From NCBI GenBank assembly GCA_012064385.1, contig QRDG01000816.1, positions 186,001 through 250,000 on the forward strand: a stretch of 64,000 nucleotides of DNA, in the 5' to 3' direction. This stretch comes from Puccinellia tenuiflora (lineage: Eukaryota; Streptophyta; Magnoliopsida; Poales; Poaceae). The notes below the pieces were generated by a model. It had not been told where the DNA came from, did not search any database, and was given only the letters and a program-made list of their open reading frames with translations. Both the position numbers and the translations under genes were made by a program. Every line of letters starts with the position of its first letter. Position 1 is the first letter of the stretch. This document shows positions 55,701 through 64,000 of the stretch, piece by piece.

Positions 55701-56207
55701 GCTGATGCAATTGATCTTCCTGACCTGAATCTCCACCTGCTGCGTGGTACCCGTGAGGGGCTCCCTGGGCAGGGAGACGACGCCCTCCACTTCGACGAAG
55801 CTCTCCTTGCTGATGGACTTGACGAAGCGCACCATCTGCGTGCTGACGCCGGTGTCGGCGCTGGCGGCGAGCACGCACTGCACGGTGCTCCTGCCCTCGC
55901 GAAGCTCGACGAAGGCCAACTTCTTGCTGAGCGCGCGGATATCCTTGGCGTGTCCGCGGACCAGTACGGGGCTGCCGGCGGCGGCCTCGTCGAGGTCGGC
56001 GATGTCGGTCCAGGACCGGCCGGAGATGCGCTGGGACTGGACCAGCTCGTCGCCGTAGTTGTCCTCGAAGGGGTCGTCTTCTTCTTCCGCCGTCCCTGCC
56101 TTCTCGGCATTCCCCGCGGCCTTGGCCGCCTTCCGCGCCTCCTTGTTCAGCTGCTTCTTGCTGATCGTGGCGGCGGAGACTGGTGGAGGCTCACACGTCG
56201 ATGACAT
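52728..56207 (-). CDS. AspRS: Aspartyl-tRNA synthetase, cytosolic (class II), nine exons
   Basis: Charges tRNA-Asp with aspartate in the cytosol. Nine exons with GT-AG borders and consistent phases: 56207-55629, 55534-55421, 54936-54643, 54544-54434, 54348-54295, 53663-53584, 53503-53388, 53114-52994 and 52854-52728, giving 531 residues, the normal plant length. A Lys/Ala-rich N-terminal helix (about 17-32) is the eukaryotic tRNA-binding extension. An OB-fold anticodon domain follows (about 81-180, VLVRGHAKDIRALSKKLAFV). Class II motif 1 lies at about 242-250 (FRGIHTPKL), the flipping loop SGSSEGGAAVF at about 252-262, motif 2 with FRAENSNTHRH near 300-310, and motif 3 GVGLER at 500-505; the protein ends SLFPRDSHRLAP. 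No lesions are visible. The gene is homologous to Arabidopsis IBI1, described as the receptor of the priming agent beta-aminobutyric acid. I chose the start at 56207 because it gives the full extension and follows a GCC-rich leader. Confidence 0.95.
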
Positions 56208-57730
56208 TGTGGCGGCGGCGGCGGCGGCGGCGGTAAGGTTTCGACAAGTTTTGCGTGATGTCTCTTGGTCTTGGGCCGCCGTGGTGTATGTATACAGTAC
56301 AAAAGATGGTTTGGTTTCTTGGCGGCTGCGTTTGCTCCTGCGGAAAGGCCTTTTCCTTGATCGCTACGAACTGGGTTGCCGATCCAAGATTTTTTTATTC
56401 TCCTTGTTCGCTACGAACACGCGCTCTAGTATGATGAAAGTACACAGAAATAGTAACCAAGTATAAGTACGTTTACATCAAGTATATGTAAGGCATTAAA
56501 ATTTTGGAAGTACAAGAAAAAAATGTTCGTCCAAACCTATCAATATGGGATCTAAGTTTGATAATCTTAACGCGTGAAGCTCAAAGGTGAAAACAGTTTG
56601 TGTGTTCACATTCTACGGGATACAAAAGTAAAAAAAAAGAGCTCAAAATGGGATGGGGTAATTGATTTCTTGTACCGAGTTCTTAATTTCAACCATGCTA
56701 AGAGGAAAAAGGCAAAACAAAACTTTGATAAGTTGTTTGACAACTTGCAAAGTTCATATGGTTTTAAAACTCGAAATTTGATAAGGTTCTAAGAAATAAT
56801 GTATTTTAAAAAAATCACGTGGTTTAAAAATGTTGCTTTAGTTTAAAAAATGTTTCCAGGATTAAAAAAAAGTTCATGTGAGAGATATGCATGGTCACAT
56901 AGAACAAATAATATTTCGGGAGCTTAAAATATTCGTCTTCAAATTAAAGATATCCATGAGTTTTACAAATGCATGTCTTGTACAAAACAATGTTCACAAG
57001 AATGATGTCCGTGTAGTTCGACATGCAAGAGAAATGAACTTAGTCACAGCCCGTGCCCCCTCCCTTCCGGTGTACTCTCTTCTCGTGAGGTGGTATGCCA
57101 CCCCGTGCCCCCCCCCCCCCCCCCCCCCGTTTTAGGCGTGGCGCCGCTACCATGTATCTCTTTTAATATGAATGAAATTCGTTCAGGTGGGCGATCATCC
57201 CCTGTTGAGCTCTCTACAAAAAACATAGGAAAAAATATTCTTTTTACGAGGTTGAAAAAGGGTTCACACATTTATTTAAATGCTCACGATGTTTTACAAA
57301 ATGTCCGTATAATTCAAATTAATAAATTGTTTGCGAGGTTACAAAAAGGTGAGAGATCTATATGTTCACGCGGCTTACAAAATCAGTGTATTTCAAAACC
57401 AATGGTCGCAAGGGTTAATTGTTTTCCATGTGAGTGGAACAAAAACTTTTTTTGTAGTTAAACAGGAAATAACACAATAATTTCTCTCATATTTACATGA
57501 ACTCATTGAACAAGGAGTAGCACAAATAGAAGGATCCATCAAAGATAACGGTAACGTCCAAACAAACAGAGGACAAGAACAGCAAATGCATGGAATAGCC
57601 TAGGACGCTTACATGCTCCGACGAACACGAACGGGAGCTTCATTCACTAGGAAATAAAGAGGACGGCTAGCTACAGCCCACAATCTCTGTAGTGAAATAT
57701 AAGAAGAAACTAGCATGCATGCAGGTAATG
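56208..57730. other. Upstream region of the synthetase gene and intergenic low-complexity DNA
   Basis: Directly upstream of the start codon lies a CGG trinucleotide run (56211-56233), leader on the minus strand. I see no clear TATA box. From about 56560 to 57460 the DNA is AT-rich with recurring TTCACG..GGTT.AAAAA and TTTACAAAATG words, like a very diverged dispersed grass repeat. It includes a run of 21 C at 57108-57128. No convincing gene. Confidence 0.5.
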
Positions 57731-58114
57731 CTAGAGATCGTCGGTCTTGGCGCGGCGCTGATCGGGCATGAGCTTCTTGAAGTGGCGCATGAGCAGCACG
57801 AAGGCCGCGTCGAAGGCCTCGTCCTTGGCGAGGGCGTCGGCGGCGCTGTTGGTGGGCATCTTGCGGATGGCGTCGAAGACGGGGCCGAGCGGCCCGATCT
57901 CGCGTTTCATGAACATCATCAGCCGATGCATCGTCTCCGAGTCGGCGGCCGCCATCAACTTGGGATTGTAGGCCAGCCGGATGGACTCCGCCATGGTCGC
58001 CTGGCGCTGCGCCAGGTCGGCATCCTCGTCCTCGGCGGCGACTGCTCCGCCGACCTTGCTGTTGCTGGCGGCGACGAGAACGAGCGCGAGGAGGAAGAGG
58101 ATGGTCTTGGCCAT
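57731..58114 (-). CDS. Small secreted Met-rich protein, function unknown
   Basis: 127 residues on the minus strand in a single exon. The first 20 or so residues, MAKTILFLLALVLVAASNSK, form a clear signal peptide (cleavage near AVA-AE around residue 26). The mature part is helical and acidic at first (AAEDEDADLAQRQATMAESI), then Met-rich (ETMHRLMMFMKREIGPLGPV), then DAFVLLMRHFKK-like amphipathic sequence ending in a basic tail. It has no cysteines, so it is not a lipid-transfer, defensin or thionin-type protein. A TATA element lies about 50 bases upstream (58165-58172, minus) and codon use is strongly GC at third positions, as in grass host genes. I do not recognise the family. The protein would enter the secretory pathway. 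Confidence 0.75.
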   Translation of the reverse strand: MAKTILFLLALVLVAASNSKVGGAVAAEDEDADLAQRQATMAESIRLAYNPKLMAAADSETMHRLMMFMKREIGPLGPVFDAIRKMPTNSAADALAKDEAFDAAFVLLMRHFKKLMPDQRRAKTDDL

Positions 58115-59003
58115 GGCCTATGGAGCGAATGGGTGGATCTTTGGGTGACAAGGAAGATAAGTCAGTATATATGGTGTCTTGGCGAACGGCAGGCACACTG
58201 GCAGCGTTGCACAACTACCGCGCTTGATCGATGGTTAATTAGTTGGTGCAACAGAAGCGGCGTGATCAAAACAAAGAGTGTGACCGGCTGTGCTCCCGTC
58301 GTCCGTCCAACCTGCAACAGGCGCGTGGAGAGAGAGAGAGAGAGAAGACATGCACAAGATGGTTCCAGCTTTTTGCTTAAAATGATGACTTGATGAGTAC
58401 TGAGTAGTAGTACTACGTGGTAGTGACCCGGCTGGTTGACTGGTGTCCCTCTCATTTTCAGTCAATGTTTACAGCCCACATGCACGATCCAACATATTGT
58501 GACTATAATGGGCACAAAGCTGCATCTTCCCATGCAAAACAATAGTGTCAAAAAGGAGTTTCCAATATTTTTACATAAAATAATGTTTTCAATTTTCGAA
58601 GTGCCAAAAAATGAGGTTTTTGGCGAAGCGAGCGCAAACAACATGGTGCAAAATGAAACCACTCCATTTTCAAAACATTTGGCCATATTGGATGGCTAAT
58701 TCTCAGCGGTAAGAGTTTTCTGCATTTCAAGCTTCTTTTATCGATTTAAAAGAATTTCAATCGATTTTTCCAAAAATAATTTAGATTTTAACTACAAGTG
58801 TACGATAGTTTGCTTCTAAAATTTTCCAAAATTCATTTATAAGGTACCAATAGGATTGTATGAAATAATCATAGACAGTGCCCAAAGATTCAGGTCCTTG
58901 GTGTGAATAGATGTGCGGTGGTGTTAGTTTGAAGTAAAATCACGAGAAAAAGAATGGATCGGAGGTAATTGTACATAGTACTTGATTGCTTCTTAGTTCT
59001 ATG
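58115..59003. other. Promoter side of the secreted-protein gene and intergenic DNA
   Basis: Contains a GA microsatellite at 58328-58346 that may be part of the 5' regulatory region (minus strand). The rest is AT-rich and unremarkable; no further gene seen. Confidence 0.5.
58165..58172 (-). promoter_or_regulatory. TATA box of the secreted-protein gene
   Basis: ATATATAC on the minus strand, about 50 bases before the ATG at 58114, puts a start near 58135 with a short leader, a typical grass promoter spacing. Confidence 0.55.
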
Positions 59004-60260
59004 AGCATCTCCACTGGCACGGACACTTGTCCGGCCAATCGTGGGTTGCCGCCCACACCGGCACCCCCAAACGGCACGTACTCCTTTCTATTTATCTTAA
59101 TATGAATGAATTCCTATCTTTTACATAGGAAATTGAATGCATAGTCCAATAGTAGTTTAAATATAGAAAATATATAAAAATTACAACATTTCAAATCAAA
59201 ATTAAAATTCGATAAGTTTCAGGGAGCAACTGGGCCATGTGCTCGGTGCGCCCACAAGTGCATGACCAGATCACCCTGCAGTTGATCATGAGTTGTTTCT
59301 TCCATCTCCAGTGCATGCAATCGATGCTCTCGAGCATCTAAGAAAATGCTCTCGCTTCACCTTGTGTCATGAGCCGAGCGTGTCATCTGCATTTGGTTCT
59401 CTCAGATATTTTGTTCCAAACACTGCATTCATCGCCTTGTAAAACCTATAGGTGGCTGCAACGACCGTAGATTCGGACGTACCAAGGTAGTTGTTCAAAT
59501 AATCTACAGAACATCCATATGCAAGACACTGTACAGCAGTAGTGCACTTCTAAGTGGATGAGAATCCAAGAAGACAAGTGAAATATTTCTTCAGCTGGAA
59601 GTAGTCATGGCCACTTTTCTCTGCATCCTAAAGCGCCGCCGAAAGTCAAGATCATTATTTGCCGGTTTAAACATAAACTAGTCATCGTAGCACATGACCA
59701 GTTGTTCTGAACTGGTTCTTGTTGGCCATCTTCCCTTTCATCGACCCTCCGCGTTTGGGAGTGGCACCCATTACAGCCTGTGCTGCCATAAAAACGGCGA
59801 GAACAAGCTTCTCGTCGTCGCTATTCATAGCTTGTTGAACAATAGTCAATGAACAATGTAGCTACGGAATAAATGGACAACAAAGAAAATGATTTTGGCA
59901 AATAGCGTGCGGGCAGGTGAGAGGTAGTGGCGCCAGCAGGTAGAGGTGTGGCGGCAGTGAAAGACGACTCGCTGCGGCGAGGACCCGGAGGGGTGGAGAG
60001 TGGTGGCGACGGAAAGGCGGTGGTGTCGTGATTCGCCGGTCAGAGAAACTTGAGGACGGGGCGGGTAGCAAATGACTCCCAGCCTGTGCCGCTCTGTGTC
60101 TATGGTCACCCCCAAGCAGGCCTCTAAGTTTATAGACATTCTCGAGAGTGCCGGACAAAATTTAGATCAGACCGGAGATTTAGGTTGCCAGTGTGCCCCT
60201 TTTTCGTGTCCGGCCCCAATGTGCCTTTGGTGGTTTTGGGGGTGCCGGTAGAGATGGCTA
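59004..60260 (-). mobile_element. PIF/Harbinger-like element, decayed
   Basis: The left end GAGCATCTCCACTGGCAC and the right end GTGCCGGTAGAGATGGCTA form imperfect inverted termini of the GAGCATCTCCA type common in grass Harbinger elements. TGTCCGGCC..TGGG-type subterminal words recur inside both ends. A transposase remnant lies between (minus strand). Exact ends and the 3-bp target duplication could not be fixed. Confidence 0.65.
59240..59830 (-). pseudogene. Harbinger transposase remnant
   Basis: On the minus strand one frame reads KCTTAVQCLAYGCSVDYLNN, then LGTSESTVVAATYRFYKAMN, then AVFGTKYLREPNADDT, the well-known helix-turn-helix side of plant Harbinger nuclease-like proteins. Shortly after, in a shifted frame, MLESIDCMHWRWKK matches the GSIDCMHWEWKNCP motif with its catalytic Asp. 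An earlier part (AVMGATPKRGGSM) is in yet another frame. Stops and shifts abound and the C-terminal half is missing. Clearly dead. Confidence 0.8.
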
Positions 60261-60459
60261 ATTAAGTTCTTAAGGCACTGTCCTCCTAAAAATATATTAG
60301 GAGCTGGGTAATCACAATGGCCATTCGTCGCGGATGGGATACAAGTAAATCAGGCCACTTCATCACGTACATTGTACGACTCTCTTCTGCTGCAGGCACA
60401 ACATTCATGGTCGCCACCGCCAGAGCACCGCGCCACGCACTACAACACGGCTGATATAT

Positions 60460-60742
60460 AGAGGCACTTCAAAGTGCCACTAAATGGGGTCTAAGTGCCA
60501 CTAATGACCTATTGTGGCACTTTGGAGAAGTGCCACCTTTGCTTGTGCCACTAAAAGCTTTTGTGGCACTTCTCCAAAGTGCCCCAATAGGTCATTACCT
60601 ATTGAGGCACTTTGTCAAAGTGCCCCCAAAACCAATTAGTGGCACTTTGTCGAAGTGCCCCAATAGGTCATTAGTGGCACTTTGTCAAAGTGCCCCAAAA
60701 CCAATTAGTAGCACTTTGTCAAAGTGCCACTAATTGAACTTC
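60460..60742. repeat. CACTA subterminal palindrome array (GGCACTTTG/CAAAGTGCC)
   Basis: About fifteen half-sites, many arranged as near-perfect palindromes such as GGCACTTTGTCAAAGTGCC, separated by CCAATAGGTCATTA and AAACCAATTAGT spacers. ORF 60512-60733 is a product of the repeat. Confidence 0.85.
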
Positions 60743-61162
60743 AATATGAGGCATTAACTCAATAAAGCACCAAACTATCACTTTCTATCCAATAGTACCA
60801 ATTTGCATAGCACATACATTATTTCCAACAGTACCAGATTTCAAATTCAACATAGTTGAAATCAATCATAACACATATTGTCACAACACCCTTTAAAACA
60901 CATATTAAACATGAATGCTATCACTTTCTGTCAACACCTGAATGCTATCACTTTCTATATGAATGCTCCATCGGTTTCTATCACTTTCTATCAACACCTC
61001 AACGTTCCATGAGCTTCTATCGTCTTTTTATCAATCATTCTGCTGCTGCGATGACAGTGTATCTGCTAAAATTTCTATATAAGAGTACTGAACACATTGT
61101 GCTGAAACATCACTGAACTTCTGAACACAATAGGTATTGCACAGTGAAGCAGATTTATTTAC

Positions 61163-61299
61163 CTTCAATATGATCTCAGATTTGCTTTCCTGCTTTTGCC
61201 TGATACCGGATCAACTATCCTGACCTCAGATTTGCTCAAATGTTTAGCAATACCACTGCACATATATGTTACTGCTGGATTCAAATCTGCTTCTGTAAC
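61163..61299 (-). other. Candidate terminal exon inside the second CACTA element
   Basis: On the minus strand an ACTATAG acceptor precedes an open segment encoding about 44 residues (VTEADLNPAVTYMCSGIAKH, then SEVRIVDPVSGKSRKA). It ends in TGA just before GTAAAT. Possibly the end of the CACTA accessory protein. Splice links are not proven. Confidence 0.4.
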
Positions 61300-61452
61300 C
61301 TATAGTGATTGTCACAAATTAGCATAATAATACCAACTATGGTTTTTACGGTGAGCAGCATAGTACAAATGAGCAGACATACAGCAAACAATACTCCTTG
61401 AGTGATATCACAAATGAGCAGAATACTACAAATATGGAGTCATTTAACTTAC

Positions 61453-61616
61453 AAATTTCTTTGGCCATGTGATGCAGTGTGCTTCTGCATGCCTTATAGT
61501 AGTGATTCTTCCTATAGGTTCAGGTAGAAGAGTTGCATTGTGTAGAACTATGTTTACGAGGACTTCAATTTTATCTTCTTTTCCAATTCTGTGACCAGAC
61601 ATACGAACTAGAGCAT
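61453..61616 (-). other. Candidate internal exon inside the second CACTA element
   Basis: The minus-strand segment between a CTGAG acceptor and a strong GTAAGT donor is open for about 55 codons: ALVRMSGHRIGKEDKIEVLV, then LPEPIGRITTIRHAEAHCIT, then WPKKF. The 'lPxPxGxittixxAxGxxixWP' pattern resembles the region that precedes the Ulp1-type protease in grass CACTA accessory proteins. Assignment by resemblance only. Confidence 0.45.
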
Positions 61617-62243
61617 CTCAGAAACACAATTGACATCTAAGGATCACTGGATCATGAAGAAATCTGTTATGACTGCCGAGTTTAAGCTCTCACCAGAGGA
61701 ACTCAGTGCAAAGATCAAGGCATGAGGCATTGTTTCCTTTGGTACAAGGAACTCACTCTCTGCTCCCATTCAATCTTATGTTCCAGACATCTATTGGCTT
61801 TGCCCTACAAGGTCTTTGGGTGGGTAAGAAAGTGTATCTAATACTGTCGTATAACCTCCAGCTCCATGAGACATCAGCATAATACAAACTGAACAACACA
61901 CTATAATATAGCCACACTCACGAATCAAACAGGGTTGCAGTTGGGTTAAGACACTCACCGTCGACCAGTGTGGAGCTGCCGGTTGTCGCATAAGAGTGGT
62001 ATAAACTGCTATTTAAACATATAGTTGGTTTAAAAAATCAGTAGAAGTGTACAGAAGAGTGGTGGAAACTGCTATTTTAACATATATTTGGTTTACAAAT
62101 ACGACAACTAATCATGCATTATGGACATGCTGCAATTTGAATTTATAACATGGATTCAATATTCATACCCAACACACAAAATGTTGCTGCTGCACATCCT
62201 TGCATAATATGTAATTCGGAAGAGAAAGTAAACATATGAGAAT

Positions 62244-62377
62244 GAGAGTACACACACTTGAATTTACCTCTAATAATTTGTATTAGAAACAGAGAGTACA
62301 CACATGAGAGTACATACACTTAAATTTACCTCTAATAATCTGTAACTCGAAACAGAGAATACACACAATTAAATTTA
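62244..62377. repeat. Imperfect tandem repeat, about 63-bp period
   Basis: Two full units and a partial third begin GAGAGTACACACACTTGAAT and end near GAAACAGA, at 62244, 62307 and 62357. Confidence 0.75.
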
Positions 62378-63298
62378 TCCATATCAGTTCTAGGCGGGAG
62401 CACCAGCATGTTTGGAACCGTATCATATTTATCAACCTACACAATACTTGGTGGATTTCAAGTCTCGCTAAGAATGGTACAGCTCGAAGTGATATACAAT
62501 TATTGAGAAACATGGAACAAGAGGTGTGTACTTGGAGAAACATGCATGATTGACAGAAGATGAAGTAACAGATCAAAACTTATGCTCCACAAAACATAAA
62601 ATGTGGATCAATTAAAAGGACAACAATGACATGGGAAGGAAGAGAACAAAGCAAACAGGCTGTAAGGAAGTGGTTGAAATGAAAGACGGTGCATGAGTAC
62701 ACTGAATTATTAACACTGAAACACAAAACTAACACTCAATTCTGCATGCCTACACTACACTACACTATAGTACACTACAGAAGAAGGGTCGGAGGTCTGT
62801 AGTCCACCAAGCAAATAAAGAAGGGTGGTGGTATTAAATTGGTTGGATCAGACCGTGTCATGTGTACCCGTAGCAACTGATTTGAGTGATTAACAAAATA
62901 ATAATTTGCTGACAATAGCATGTATATCATGGAAACAAGAGTAGCATATTGTACTGGTATAAAGGTCCAAACAAGACCAAGCCCTTGTCCATAAGAGCAC
63001 ATAAAAGTTCCTATAATACCAAAATTTAAACTATTACATAATATCAGTTCTCCGGTTCTATTTACTCATAATATCAGTTCTCCGGTTGAACTAATTTTAA
63101 TACAGACATATCTAGTTGCGAGATGAGCTATCATGTTGAATTACTTGTATGTCGATCCATAATTTGCGAGCAGTAAAACCTAAATTAAGAGGACGACATA
63201 CTTCATTCACCTAACAAACATAGAAACTCGTACGACGGTGCTAGCTGCTAGCGTTTCAAATAAATGATATATAACGTGTCAGGTGACAGGAACCTCAA

Positions 63299-63371
63299 AC
63301 TGGGAAGAATGATGACAACACATAGCCATTAAGTAAGCAGACTGGGAAGAATGATGACAACACATAGCCAT
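63299..63371. repeat. Direct duplication, 31-bp unit with 42-bp period
   Basis: ACTGGGAAGAATGATGACAA plus the next 11 bases occurs identically at 63299-63329 and 63341-63371, a recent small tandem duplication. Confidence 0.9.
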
Positions 63372-64000
63372 CGACATATTATTGTCAAGGTAAATAAACA
63401 AGGGTAAGCATGTGCCGAAACATCGCATCGCATCGACATAAGAAGCATGTGACAGGAAAAACAAGGGCATGCAAAATTCATAAATAGGTTGTAAAGTGGT
63501 ATGGAGATTATTCACTTTGAGAAAACAGAGTAGAGGTCCATGCGACCAAAAATAAACATCATAATGTAAAACTATATGTACCTCAGAGTATTCAATCATT
63601 TTCTGCGAGTTACTCAATCAAATGCCAAGCTGGATTGAGTATTCACTTAAGGTAGACAGTTACCAAACCATGTCTACTTGTGACTGGCTTCCTGCAAATC
63701 ATAGAAACAAACTATGTCATCTCTACTTTGTCCCATTCACCAAGCCATCTGCAACTTTATCACAATGAAATGCAGCATTGGGACAATCTAGTACCAGAAC
63801 AGAAAGGAAGTACTTCACAAACTAGTGAATCCACAAGGTTGGTCAGATCAGTCATGACTTACAAGAAGGATTGGTAATTGTGTCAACTCACTTAAAGAAA
63901 AGAAACACAACAAAGAATGAACAGTTATTAAACAATTACTATGAGATTAAAAACGTAGAGTGTTGCAGCATAAAACACATTGAGAAATTACTCGGTATGA

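Larger units (their letters stand above)
60438..64000. mobile_element. Second CACTA transposon, left part (runs off window)
   Basis: Terminus CACTACAACACGGCTGATA at 60438 is followed by a dense subterminal array of GGCACTTTG(N)CAAAGTGCC palindromes to about 60742, then AT-rich interior with minus-strand exon-like segments. The motif differs from the TTTGCCGTG of the first CACTA, so the two belong to different families. No right end within the window. Confidence 0.75.
61617..64000. other. AT-rich interior of the second CACTA element, no gene identified
   Basis: Short ORFs only, none with a recognisable domain. Contains imperfect tandem repeats at 62244-62377 and 63299-63371, TACAC repeats at 62751-62778, and a duplicated ATATCAGTTCTCCGGTT phrase near 63040-63086. 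Transcribed exons cannot be excluded. Confidence 0.5.

Noticed and set aside
60460..60742. CRISPR-like array
   Set aside because: Half-sites are palindromic with variable spacers of transposon origin, next to a CACTA terminus; a eukaryotic context.
61676..61726. Short plus-strand ORF reading MTAEFKLSPEELSAKIKA
   Set aside because: Only a few dozen codons, no splice or promoter support; probably chance.

Overview
The window is plant nuclear DNA, almost certainly from a grass. The evidence is a chromovirus, Tat, CACTA and hAT transposon community typical of Poaceae, a very GC-rich cytosolic aspartyl-tRNA synthetase first exon, and a dense nested retrotransposon layout. I cannot name the species; a cool-season (pooid) grass is a guess. 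There are no bacterial-type operons, rRNA genes, true tRNA genes or CRISPR arrays.

Layout. 1-9299 is a gag-only, TR-GAG-like Ty3/gypsy element: a partial 5' LTR, an extra upstream ORF, gag, a protease stub, then a complete 3' LTR of 3.8 kb. 9300-9568 looks like a scrap of a copia LTR and leader. 9569-13760 is a decayed CACTA transposon coding on the minus strand (TNP2 plus a second product). Into its upstream side inserted a minus-strand Tat-lineage gypsy element, 13761-40441, with 5-bp target duplication GTGAT. That element carries a multi-exon gene on the opposite strand (15043-19306), itself hit by a 393-bp hAT MITE with an 8-bp duplication. A young plus-strand Tekay-like chromovirus, 20278-33434 with duplication CATAT, sits between the Tat integrase and this antisense gene. 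Its gag contains a 1-kb CAA/AAC microsatellite. 40786-43177 is a hAT element with a clean but internally deleted transposase gene. 43955-46504 is a 5'-truncated LINE split by a foldback Mutator-like element (45249-46310). 46945-52298 is a compact Reina-like chromovirus.

Only two likely host genes are present, both on the minus strand. One is an intact nine-exon cytosolic aspartyl-tRNA synthetase (52728-56207). The other encodes a 127-residue secreted Met-rich protein of unknown function (57731-58114). They are followed by a decayed PIF/Harbinger element (about 59004-60260) and the left part of a second CACTA element from 60438 that runs off the window.

The order of events can be read from the target duplications. 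The Tat element landed next to or inside CACTA sequence. The Tekay element then landed inside the Tat element; by-eye LTR differences are about 1.2-1.4% for both, so the insertions are close in age. The most unusual material is non-host coding: two unrelated-looking ORFs upstream of gag, the spliced antisense gene of the Tat element, a MITE that landed on that gene's splice donor and carries a tRNA-like Pol III promoter, and the giant frame-permissive trinucleotide repeat inside gag. All percentages and counts are by eye. No database search was possible.
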